A DNA stretch of 64,000 bases, taken from NCBI GenBank assembly GCA_002205965.3, contig NADL03000511.1, forward strand, positions 290,237 to 354,236, written 5' to 3'. Source of the stretch: Kappaphycus alvarezii. Taxonomy: Eukaryota > Rhodophyta > Florideophyceae > Gigartinales > Solieriaceae. The notes beneath the pieces were generated by a model, which worked only from the letters and a program-made list of their open reading frames with translations, had not been told where the DNA came from and did not search any database. Position numbers and translations under genes: made by a program. Shown piece after piece: positions 54,590-62,960 of this stretch (its first letter is position 1; each line of letters opens with the position of its first letter).

Positions 54590-55600
54590 TCACATTAACT
54601 TGACTGATTTCTTCAGCGATGGATACATTACCGGCATCCGCCAACCTTTGATCCTTCTGTTTTGTAAGATTTTCATCTCTGGTCCTGACTCACTCCTCGC
54701 GTCCGATAAATTTGCTCTTCTGTTGTCTTTAGACCAGCAGTTACTTTCATGATGCCCGTAACGACCGCACTTTCCACAACGAGTGTTTCTATGTGGATTA
54801 TCAGGACACCTATTTGCAAAGTGTCCAGGCTTGTGACAGTAGGAACAGACTTCTGCGGCCTTGGGGGCCCCAGACTGGTTCTTCTTAATGGTAAGAGTAA
54901 GGCTTTCCAACTGCGAGGTTATCATGTCAAGTCGATTATCGAATCGGGTTTCCAACCTTTCTTCCAAGTTTTTGACATCGCTCCTGACTGATTCCAATGC
55001 TGCTGCGCTAGTAGCTGGCCTTTGATAATTCTTTTCAGGATGCACGATCGGCATAGATGTACGGGTTTCCCTCGGTATTTCACTTAGTGACTGAAACGTC
55101 TCCGAATTTTTGACAAATTCTACTATGGTACCCTTCAGTTCATTAAAAGTGTGAGGGCCCTTGATGAGGAGGAAATCGGAGAGCCGCTTATCCCCCATCG
55201 CCGCCTTACGCAGCATTCCGTACTTGGCTTGGGCGTTGAACCCAGCCTTTTCATAGAGATCACACAAGTATACCAATGAGCTTAACAAATCGTCGAAGTT
55301 GAGCCGGGCCTCTATGGCGGTACGAATCATCTCATCTGGTTCTACCTGCTTAGCATATTCTTTCACAAGCCACTCACATACCTCACCGAAGTTACGCCCA
55401 TTCCCGTTAAGAGACCACCCGTTGATAAACTTGGCCTTATATTTGTGCTTTGCGTCACCATGAAGATAGGCGAAGATACTTTCGGCCTTCTCTTCATCGC
55501 TCTTCTCACGCATCACAACGTTGACATATGTATAGAGAAACTCCTCAACGTCTTCATTCTTGCCCCCTGTGAACGTTATACGAGCAGCGTTGAGATCCAT
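54590..55600 (-). CDS. gypsy-3 Gag, intact ORF
   Basis: 336 residues from an ATG 89 bp after the 5' LTR. The capsid part starts MDLNAARITFTGGKNEDVEE and includes FAYLHGDAKHKYKAKF and FGEVCEWLVKEYAKQ. A coiled coil follows (about residues 205-245, VRSDVKNLEERLETRFDNRL). Two perfect zinc knuckles near residues 250-290 are CSYCHKPGHFANRC and CGKCGRYGHHESNC, both C-x2-C-x4-H-x4-C. Gag would form the virus-like particle and bind the genomic RNA. This is the only long uninterrupted retrotransposon gene in the window. It ends KSVKLM; the protease linker lies about 50 bp downstream in another frame. Confidence 0.93.
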   Translation of the reverse strand: MDLNAARITFTGGKNEDVEEFLYTYVNVVMREKSDEEKAESIFAYLHGDAKHKYKAKFINGWSLNGNGRNFGEVCEWLVKEYAKQVEPDEMIRTAIEARLNFDDLLSSLVYLCDLYEKAGFNAQAKYGMLRKAAMGDKRLSDFLLIKGPHTFNELKGTIVEFVKNSETFQSLSEIPRETRTSMPIVHPEKNYQRPATSAAALESVRSDVKNLEERLETRFDNRLDMITSQLESLTLTIKKNQSGAPKAAEVCSYCHKPGHFANRCPDNPHRNTRCGKCGRYGHHESNCWSKDNRRANLSDARSESGPEMKILQNRRIKGWRMPVMYPSLKKSVKLM

Positions 55601-55659
55601 GATTACAGAAAAGAAATCCCCTCGAATGGTTCCCTAAGACTGCTCAACTCGAATACCTC

Positions 55660-55689
55660 GGGTGCAACCCCCTCCACAAGAGTACCAAA
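55660..55689 (-). other. gypsy-3 primer-binding site region
   Basis: Minus-strand sequence directly after the LTR is TTTGGTACTCTTGTGGAGG. A TGG lies one base in, as for tRNA 3'-end priming; the tRNA is not identified. Confidence 0.5.
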
Positions 55690-56408
55690 TGATAGGGGTA
55701 AATCGTCGGGAGAAGAGATACTTAGAACCAACTACCCCAAGACGGAGGTGTTGCGAGCGACAAAAGTGCTACCGTGGTATAGTTGAACAAATAAAAAGGA
55801 GTGTATATGGGAGAGAGTTGAGAGGGCTACAAGCAAGTATAAAAGGGGCAGGGTCTACCACTGATGCTCTGCGACCAGCTTAGGAAAAAGTTTTCTAGGG
55901 TCTGAAGTTGACTCTCAACTTCCTACTACTCGGAGCTTGACCTGAAGTTGTCTGCCAACTTGCTTGACCTCTCAAGGAGGAAGCACTTTACTCAGCTTAT
56001 ATAGACTTTCGGCTAATCCTAAAGTCTCAATCAAACATACTAAATACCATAAAACGCATTCACGGGAATCGTGTGAACCAGAGAGACCATTAGAAGATAT
56101 TTCCTCAAGGTAAATATCTAGGTGCCATACCCATGCCAGCCACCCATCGGCCAGGGGTGGGAATTGATGTGGCCATTATATAGACCTTTCAGAGTCACTC
56201 GTAGTATCACCCACAACCTAGAACTGTACTGACATCCACTATGACAGCGTGTCCTAAAATAAAAAATCAACCGATGAATTTGCCACACTCACCCAAATTA
56301 AAAATATCTTGCAAATTCAAAAACTGTAAAAATATCTTCCCAGTTCCAGTACTGTATACAATTATGGTCCTCATCTAGATTTTTTCGTGTGCGAATTTGT
56401 GCACATCA
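55690..56408 (-). repeat. gypsy-3 5' LTR
   Basis: 719 bp; differs from 48964-49683 by one deleted T (TAGACTTTCGGC), CCAGTACTG for CCAATACTG, CTAGATTT for CTAAATTT and TTTGTGCACA for TTTGCGCACA. Confidence 0.95.
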
Positions 56409-56479
56409 GATATAACCGACCACATCTTCCATGCACTAAAGTAGATACTGAACGCATTAAACTTCTTTCTTCTTAAAAT

Positions 56480-57464
56480 AAAAAATGGTCTTTCGGCTTC
56501 CCTGTCGCCCACTTCCCTGTTTCAGAGGTGTCAAACGCCGGTCCCCGACGAACGGCTCCAGTCTGCTATCTCGTCTGAGCTTCACAGTTGGACGTTTGAT
56601 CGGATCTCCCGATCATCCTCTGACCGCGACAGATCTCGCCTCCTATCCGTCCGTGAGTCGTCCGCCTGTTCAGCTTTCTCAACTTGACCGCACCCTCACC
56701 GCGGAACCTATCTGTCCTCGTAAGCTTAGATAGTCGCTGTATCTCTACGCCTCGGCCGCGCGATTTTCTCTGGTCATGATCGATGTCCGGTATGTGCTCG
56801 CCGTTCCAACGACGTCGCCCCGTTGCTCGATCCCCTGGGCAAACATGCCCTCACCTGTAAGTACAACGATGGGCAGACTCCTCGCCACAATGTCTTGCGT
56901 AACGCTTTCCATCGTTACTGTTGTCTGGAAAACCATGGGATAGACCGGATATATCTTCCAAGAGTAAAACACCCAAACCTTTTCCCTCGTTACTGTAGGG
57001 AGCTTGGAATTTCTGCCTCTCTTGAACATCTGCTTTCTCCCATTCCCCCTTCGTCCTCTTCCTCGTCCGCCCTTCGCATAGATCTTTATATCCCTGCTGC
57101 ATATGGCCTCGACCCGAAGGATATCGCTTTGGATGTCACAGTGGCCCATCCACAGGTCACTTCGCGCGTTTCCCAGTGTGCCCTATCTGGCTGCGCAGCT
57201 GCCTCAATTGCTGAACGTGCGAAACACACGCACTACAGTCTAGTCTGCCACACGAACGATATACGGCTTCTTCCTGTTGGTATTGATGTGTTCGGTGCCC
57301 TTGGGGCCGACGGGGCGACTTTCTTCCGGTGCCTTTCTACGTTCGCTGCTACCCGTCGAGGCACCACTCCCCAATGGGAGCTGCACCTCCTAATCACGCG
57401 CTTTGTGTTCTGCTTGCATGGGTTGCAAGCTCGTCAAGTTCTTACCAGATGCATTTCCGATTAG
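56480..57464 (+). pseudogene. Non-LTR element C-terminus with a 66-bp insert
   Basis: The frame from 56823 to 57464 (213 residues) begins DPLGKHALTCKYNDGQTPRH, a C-x-H-type block found before the endonuclease in this element class. It then has the endonuclease: RIDLYIPAAYGLD, IALDVTVAHP, SIAERAKHTHYSLV, IRLLPVGIDVFGALGADGA, and a helical end stopping at RCISD. Residues CLENHGIDRIYLPRVKHPNLF come from a Mutator-like insert. With its duplicated 9 bp the insert adds exactly 75 bp, so the frame stays open; without it the text reads FHRYCRELG. This is the best preserved endonuclease of the window. No RT upstream, so 5'-truncated. Confidence 0.8.
56921..56986 (-). mobile_element. 66-bp Mutator-like mini-insert in the non-LTR ORF
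   Basis: TTGTCTGGAAAACC ... CCAAACCTTTTCCC between two copies of TCGTTACTG (56912-56920 and 56987-56995). Identical over all 66 bases to 47715-47780. Confidence 0.8.
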
Positions 57465-57589
57465 TTTCTCTCTCATCCCCTATGGATGTTAATTTCTCTG
57501 TAATCCCCTCAGCATGTTCTCCCACATGCTCTTTCCACAACCCGTAAAGATTACACACACTCTTAAAATAACCCAAAAATTTCCCCCGT

Positions 57590-58194
57590 ACAGTACTGCG
57601 CCGCCCCCCACTTCCGCACTGTCCCCACCCTGGATTCCTACGGACACCATGCCTCTGTCTGTTCCTGCGCCGACGGCTCCATTCGGCGCCACAATTGTGT
57701 TCGCGACCGCCCATTTCCGAGGTATCACGCTTATCAATTGGGATTCGCCCTGTCCGGGAATGGACCTTCCCGCAAGACTTGCCCCGACCCTCCAACTCCC
57801 GCCGCCGCCTCGACATCTACATCGATGATGTCCAGTTCTCTCCCGTCCCCCAGGGCTACGACGTCACTGTCATCAGCCCCCACTCCGCTCCATACGCCCA
57901 ACAGCGGATTCACACGCCCCTCGCTACCCTTACTGCATCTCAGCGCGCGAAATCACTCCGCTATGGCCACCTCTGAGCCGAACTACGTATCGACTTCCAC
58001 CCGATGGCTTTCGATGTATACGGGTCTGCCGGTCCCGGTGCCGAACGAGGTCTGTCCAGAATTGCTGAGTACATCGCTCTACGGAAAGGCAGTAGCCCTG
58101 CCTTCGAGCGCGATCGCTTGTTCACGATTATCAGCTCGCTCATACAACAACGAACTTCTGTCGCGATCAACCGACGACAACTCAACCGCTCCTA
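57590..58194 (+). pseudogene. Second non-LTR endonuclease remnant
   Basis: Frame 57695-57976: RRLDIYIDDVQFSP, GYDVTVISPHSAPYA, LTASQRAKSLRYGHL. After a shift, frame 58004-58194: FHPMAFDVYGSAGPGAERG, SRIAEYIALRKGSSPAFER and the end TSVAINRRQLNRS. This is the R-x-D ... D-V-T-V-x-x-P ... A-K-x-x-x-Y ... F-x-P-x-A-x-D-x-x-G order. It is only distantly alike to the copy directly before it (56.8-57.5 kb), so two families lie side by side. Confidence 0.75.
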
Positions 58195-58355
58195 GCTCGG
58201 ATAGATTTTTTCTCTTTTGAGGGCCGCTAGCCCCTCCTTTTCTGCTTGGTAAAGTCTTCTTCTTCTTCTAAAGTCTCGCAGTAGACGCACCCCCCATATC
58301 TCATAATGGGGGGAATGATGGCGTAGTTTACTTCGTCGTCTGACACTTTTAGCGA

Positions 58356-58564
58356 GGGGAATCCGGTGTTTTACTCTTGGAAGATATATCCGGTCTATCC
58401 CATGGTTTCCAGACAACCGCAATCAACTCAAAAGGGTATACCGACACAGTAATGGGGAAGGAACTACGCTCCCTAAAATGCTACCTTCAGGCCAGCCATC
58501 AAGCAGGCCGCATTGGACATGACGGCTTTCAAATGTAAACCACCCAAAAATTTCTCCCTCTCCG
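58356..58564 (+). mobile_element. About 200-bp Mutator-like element
   Basis: The left part (GGTGTTTTACTCTTGGAAG, ATATATCCGGTCTATCCC) and middle (CCGCAATCAACTC to ACATGACGGC) match the 47.6-47.8-kb copy in inverse orientation. The right end, GTAAACCACCCAAAAATTTC and TCCC, is an inverted version of the terminal GGGAAA..TTTGGGTGTTTTAC. A 6-bp direct repeat AGCGAG lies at 58351-58356 and 58565-58570. Confidence 0.6.
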
Positions 58565-58570
58565 AGCGAG

Positions 58571-59224
58571 AAGGGGAGTCCACAAGCAAAACAGCCGCAT
58601 TGGAGGTTCCTGCCAACGCAGAGACCCAGTTTAAGAGAATACCTTACACATTATAAATCATGCTTAGGTATGCCCCTTTGGGCGCCACTGCCTCTAAATT
58701 AATAAAGCGTCAACGCTTTCCCTCCCTTAGAAACCTAGCGCTGTCGCCAGTCGCGCAATGGAACGGGTTCCGATACTAAACTGGATTATTTAGTTGAGAA
58801 GTATTGGATGGATTCATTACTACCAGGCCTTGCCGGTGAGAGTGAAGGCCATGAATGTGGGAAATGCGTTTGTAAGAAGATGGAATTGGCTGAAGCCAAG
58901 CGAATCATGGACTAGAAAAAGTTCTCCGGGTACTAAAGCGTGTGAAATGAAGCGAAGCAACCTGGCGTATATCATTCAAAAGTACAGAAGAGGACAAAGA
59001 GAGACTACCTTAACGTTAGGGCCTGAGCAAGCCTATTATGACCAGATGGAATCGGACTTTGCCCACCTTCGAGCACCTTTCGCATATCGTAGTCCACACC
59101 TTGGCCCCCGTACACTGTGAGATAAAGTCTTGCGTGAGTATTTCCAGAGCCGGAGCTAACATGAGCGGTCTTACAAAGAAAAGATAGCCAAGTATTTCAA
59201 ACTGTCCAGAGGAAGAAGCACAGC
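58571..59224 (+). other. Spacer with an unrecognised 108-residue ORF
   Basis: The plus ORF 58794-59120 starts MRSIGWIHYYQALPVRVKAM and is rich in basic and aromatic residues. No family recognised. It lies convergent to the SKP1-like gene. Confidence 0.3.
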
Positions 59225-59655
59225 TCATTCCTCAACGGTGAACTCTGCAAGAACTTCCTCTGTGCTCTTACCTCTCAGCTTATCAGCCACTGCCTCGCAA
59301 GTGAGGTCTACAAGGGACTCAACTTCAAGTAAATCAGCAGCTACCATGAGACGGATCATAGTCCAATTGTCAACATCCAAGAACCCCTTCTCCCACAACA
59401 AATTGCACCCAAGCTCACCTCGTTGAGTTCCTGAAGGCGTTGAAATTTGCAAAACTCAATGATTTTTGTGAGGATGGAAGACTTAACGTCACATATCGGA
59501 ATCATTATGCCATCGATATCATCGGCGTCTTCGAGCACACTTTTGACAAAATTGATCTGCATAGCGACATCTTTGTCAACCTCGAAAACTTCACCTTCTT
59601 TGCTTGTGAGCTTGACGGTAGCCGAACTGGTATCATTGGATCGAGTCGCCGGCAT
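59225..59655 (-). CDS. SKP1: SKP1-like SCF ubiquitin-ligase subunit, two frames
   Basis: First part (59655 to about 59430): VKLTSKEGEVFEVDKDVAMQ, VLEDADDIDGIMIPICDVKS, SILTKIIEFCKF, the BTB/POZ half of SKP1. Second part (about 59430-59225, next frame): LWEKGFLDVDNW (matching V-W-D-Q-E-F-L-K-V-D), MIRLMVAADLLEVESLVDL, TCEAVADKLRGKSTEEV and a stop after FTVEE. SKP1 bridges cullin-1 and F-box proteins. The frame must change between EFCKF and LWEKGF. A 29-nt GTGAGC...GGGAG segment could be a tiny intron, but it would remove the conserved Trp, so an indel is more likely. The usual last 20 residues (the W-C/W-A tail) are absent, so this may be a decayed or divergent paralogue. About 140 residues against roughly 160 in typical SKP1. 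Confidence 0.75.
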
Positions 59656-60019
59656 TATTGACTGGCTTGGTTGTGACCAGAAGTATCGTTGAAAATGTTA
59701 CCGAGTTGGTAGTTTTTAGAATATTGCCTTGTTCAGTTTTGGCGTCTGGTAGGAACGACGTTAGAGATGCTCCAGTATCGTTAGCGTTTGATCTAGAAAA
59801 GCGCGACAGAAAGGAGTATGAGGCAAGGCACTACCAGGGCGCCGTCGTCTGAAAATCTTTTCATTGGCAATCTAAACTGAATTGTACGGTACAATTGAAT
59901 GCAAGTTTATACGTACAGTAGGGGCGTTTGACCATTGCATCACTCGTAGTAAACCAACTTCAACCCATTTCACCCGAACGTCAGTGGTTACCCTACTTAC
60001 AGTAGTCCTCGTCTGCGAT
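59656..60019 (+). other. Region upstream of the SKP1-like gene
   Basis: No gene. Contains the odd palindrome AATTGTACGGTACAATT at about 59880. Confidence 0.4.
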
Positions 60020-60250
60020 TGCTGTTATCAAGAAAGTAAAGTATACCAACCCATTCAGGTAAACCCCAAACAGCCCAACCTGTTGCTGTTATCAGGAAAA
60101 TTAAGTAAACTAACCCATCTACCCCCACCAACCCATTAAACCCAATTTACCTCTATCGCGGTATTTGCCTTTATCAAGAAAATTAAGTGTGCCGTACCAC
60201 CCCACTTACCCAAACATTTAAGTAAACCAACCCATTTAACCCAATTCAAC
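60020..60250 (+). repeat. Degenerate minisatellite, three units
   Basis: Units start GCTGTTATCAAGAAAGTAAA (60022), GCTGTTATCAGGAAAATTAA (60084) and GCCTTTATCAAGAAAATTAA (60168), each followed by (T)ACCAACCCAT- and AACCCAATT-rich text. Unit length varies from about 62 to 84 bp. Confidence 0.65.
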
Positions 60251-60777
60251 GGTGTACAGAAATGGAATTTACAGTACACCGTACAATGCCCAGCGCGGTG
60301 ATAGGGGTAAATCGTCGGGAGAAGAGATATTCAGAATCAACCACCCCAAGAAGGTGTTGTTGCAAGCGACAAAAGTGCTACCGTGGTATAGTTGAACGAA
60401 CGAAAAGGAGTGTATAGGGACGACAGTTGAAAGGGCTACAAGCAAGTATGGAAGGGGCAGGGTCTACCACCTATGCTTAGTGACTAGGGTAAAATAAATG
60501 CTTCTTGGGTCTGAAGTTGACTCTCAACTTCCTAACTATTTGGGACTGAGCTTGAAGCTGTCTGCCAACTTGCTTGACCTCTCCATGAGGAAGCGGTTTA
60601 CTCAGCTTATATAGACTTTTGACTAACCCTAAAGTCCGAACAAAACCACAGAAGGTACCAGGAAATGCATACAAACAATTTGTGTGGATGATATACTCTA
60701 AACAAAAGATACTTAAGAAACTAACAATCAACGAGGTCCTCTTATTTCCCATTCTCCTAAATCAGATCCAACACTCC

Positions 60778-61386
60778 TGCTAAAATATCCATGCTGTCCA
60801 AGCAGTCCCCACAAATATCTGCGAATGGCTCACAGCTCTCTATTCCTCCTGGGAGATATCTAAACTACTAAAGATATCTCCATCCGGTTCCAGCGTCGGC
60901 ACCACTTGATCCATACTCTCCAGTCCAGGCCCCACCAGTACCACTTTCCATGCCCCCATTTCCCTCATCCAACTCGTCCTCGTCCTCGTCATCCTCCTCT
61001 TCCTCCTCTTCATCCTCATCCTCATCCCCATCCTCATCCCATCTTCAACCTCATCTCAACCTCATCCTCCTCTTCATCCTCATCCTCATCCTCATCTCAT
61101 CCTCATTCCTCATCGTTATTAACCTCATAGACCAATCCAGGGGCTACCCACTCCTCAAAGGTCTCCCCAGCTCCCTCCTCGATGTCCCACTCCTGACCCT
61201 CAGGTACCTCCTCGGCCTCATCCTCGACGAAGAGCTTGCGGACGAATTCTATTATCTTCTTCTTAGTCTGCCGTCTCAGGTAGTTCTTCTGCATCCGTCG
61301 GGCCATATACTGCGAGCGCAAGGCCGTTTAAGGGGCGAGAGGGGCGGTTTTTTAGTGATGGGGGCGGAGGGGCGAAGGTTGCTCAT
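60778..61386 (-). pseudogene. Acidic ORF of unknown family (copy 2, inside the gypsy-4 LTR)
   Basis: From the ATG at 61386: MSNLRPSAPITKKPPL, shifting by one base into 61321-61103 (YMARRMQKNYLRRQTKKK, IIEFVRKLFVEDEAEEV, EEWVAPGLVYEV). Then a GAG/GAT-type repeat follows, encoding Glu/Asp runs (about 61110-60965), then MDQVVPTLEPDGDIFSSLDI and, in another frame, SCEPFADICGDCLDSMDILA ending at a TAG near 60778. Start, MARR helix, acid part and the C-x-P-F / M-D-[IV]-L end match copy 1 at 44.1 kb. It is transcribed in the same direction as gypsy-4 and lies in the U3 of its LTR. Function unknown. Confidence 0.55.
60965..61110 (+). repeat. TCCTCATCC/TCTTCC simple-sequence tract
   Basis: Imperfect pyrimidine-rich repeat (plus strand CCTCAT, CCTCTT, CCTCGT). 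On the minus strand it encodes the Glu/Asp run of the acidic ORF; its length likely varies. Confidence 0.8.
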
Positions 61387-61843
61387 TTTGGTTGTAAATG
61401 ATTGTAGACGGAGGATAGAGGGTGTTTTGGGTGTGTTGGGGGAGAGGAGTGATGGGTAAAATGATCAGGGACGTTGAAACTTGGAATAAAAAAGGTTTAA
61501 ATAGGCTCCCGGGGCAGGTTCTATCGATTAGGAATGGTAAAATAAAATCTGCAAGGGATTTTGTAATAGTGCATTTGCGCCCTTTTTCTCAAAAAAACGA
61601 ATTTGGAGGAGAGGTAAGCAAAAAGGGAAAAAAGAACTTGATTCGGGATCGATTCAGAGGGGTAGATACAGTATAAAAATATCTAGATAAAATGGAAGTA
61701 AATTTTGGGGAGGACGCGGTAATGATAAGCGAGGTTCAGGGAGGACGAGGAAGGACCGGAACTATAAGCAATTTGGACAAGGAGAGGTAGTACAGTAAAC
61801 TATAGGCCTGTAGATGACGGCGACAAAAAATCTGCGCCTAACA

Positions 61844-61857
61844 CCCCCCGGACTTAG
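61844..61857 (-). other. gypsy-4 polypurine tract
   Basis: Minus-strand CTAAGTCCGGGGGG directly before the LTR start TGTTAGG. Confidence 0.65.
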
Positions 61858-61878
61858 GTCGAACGTCTTGTCTCGTTC

Positions 61879-62330
61879 TCAATGCTCTTGTTGTTCTTGT
61901 GGGAGTTCTATCCATTCATCAGGGAGAGTATAGGGTTCACTATAAGGATATGGTAGTAGCTCATTTCCAATATGATGAGAGAGTGTGTACCGTGCGATGA
62001 CTGGCTCATCTCCTTGGTCAAGAGTTTCGTAGATTCGGCGTATGGTTTCATAGTGTTCTCTAATGAGCTCCTCCCGTTTCACTTCTCCAAACTTCCAAAT
62101 GTGAGGTAATAAACGTAGTATGCAAACTTTTCTGGCAACGGGTCCCGAAACGGGTATCTGAAGGAGAAAAAAACTCGCAACATAAGGACTGAGTCCTCAC
62201 GAGTAAGGTGCGCCCCGTGAATGGTCTGGAAGCACATGCAAATACTAATTGCAAAAAAGGAAATTACTTCTGCTTCTCGTGGGTCCTCTGTCATTTCGCG
62301 AAGCCAACGTCTAATTGGTAGCCGTCCAAT
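61879..62330 (-). pseudogene. gypsy-4 domain D2
   Basis: Frame about 62330-62079: LIIGRLPIRRWLREM, TEDPREAEVISFFAISICMC, FQTIHGAHLTREDSVLMLRV. After one indel, frame 62082-61879: KREELIREHYETIRRIYETL to EPYTLPDEWIELPQEQ. Here the start of the domain is continuous with the D1 linker, which shows the original arrangement lost in gypsy-3. Confidence 0.7.
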
Positions 62331-62332
62331 AA

Positions 62333-62960
62333 TTAAGGATGCATAGTTTCCCCCTGGGAACTAGGCGGTGTTTGAGGCGATCTTCTTGGCGATCTTCCTC
62401 GCTGCTCCCGACGCCTTGCCCTCTTCGATGATCCGCCCCGATCACTTGATGGTCCAGCTCGTATCATCATCACGGCCTCGGGAGGATCTGGTCTTCGGCT
62501 GAGGTTGTGTTTCTGAGCGGAGCAACGTAAGGTTCCCATAGAGGATACGGGACCAGTCGATATTCCATATCAGGGGGCAAGCTGTAACCTCTCAGTCGCA
62601 CATCTTGGTTTGTTCTTAAGAAATACGTAAACCGGACGGATAATGTTCAGATATGTTTGCGACAAGTCTCCGATAGCTACCATTCCATACCTTCCTATAG
62701 AGTAATAATATATGACTTCCACAAACTCTGGACCTGCTTCCGTGAACCTTCCGTTTTGGAATGAAAATAGAATTCTGATTAATAGTCGGAAATCTTCTTG
62801 AGGTAGCAATGGTCCATTCAACGTACGAAAACATAGGCATATATTAATGTAGAAATGGACGATTACGTGGAGTTCGTAGTAGTCACGCGTAATCGAGATG
62901 ATCCATTCCCAGGCCTTTTTCCTCCCATAGGAATCATTCTATAGTTAAAGATGAGTATGC
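62333..62960 (-). pseudogene. gypsy-4 domain D1 and basic linker
   Basis: D1: LLPQEDFRLLIRILFSFQN, EFVEVIYYYSIGRYGMVAI, QTYLNIIRPVYVFLKN (62821 downward), then after an indel the basic linker frame 62539-62333 with SSKRARRREQRGRSPRRSPQ. Nearly identical to gypsy-3 D1, with V/I and H/Y changes. Confidence 0.7.

Larger units (their letters stand above)
48964..56408 (-). mobile_element. Ty3/gypsy retrotransposon, gypsy-3 (minus strand, recent)
   Basis: 7445 bp with LTRs of 720 and 719 bp that differ at about four positions, so a young insertion. Minus-strand order: LTR (55690-56408), primer site, gag, protease, RT, RNase H, integrase, a duplicated post-integrase domain, polypurine tract, LTR (48964-49683). 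All catalytic motifs that can be read are intact, but the coding is split by roughly ten frame changes. The flanks (CAGGG and GATAT) show no target duplication. A close relative, gypsy-4, enters the window at its right end. Confidence 0.95.
60299..61843 (-). repeat. gypsy-4 3' LTR, 1.5 kb, containing an ORF
   Basis: On the minus strand it runs TGTTAGGCGC ... CCCCTATCA, directly preceded by a polypurine tract. About 350 bp at its U5 side (60299-60650) are clearly homologous to 48964-49310 of gypsy-3, including CTTATATAGACTTTT and TTTACTCAG. The other 1.2 kb (U3) is unrelated to gypsy-3 and contains the acidic ORF (61386-60778). A second LTR copy is outside the window, so the boundaries rest on TG/CA ends and the tract. 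Confidence 0.65.

Noticed and set aside
59415-59445. A 29-nt GTGAGC...GGGAG intron in the SKP1-like gene
   Set aside because: It joins the two frames, but it would remove the LW of LWEKGF, which matches the conserved V-W-D-Q-E-F of SKP1. An indel in the variable linker explains the data better.
60040-60250. Telomeric or subtelomeric repeats
   Set aside because: AACCCA-type words are irregular and interspersed with TTATCAAGAAAATTAAG; not a telomere array.
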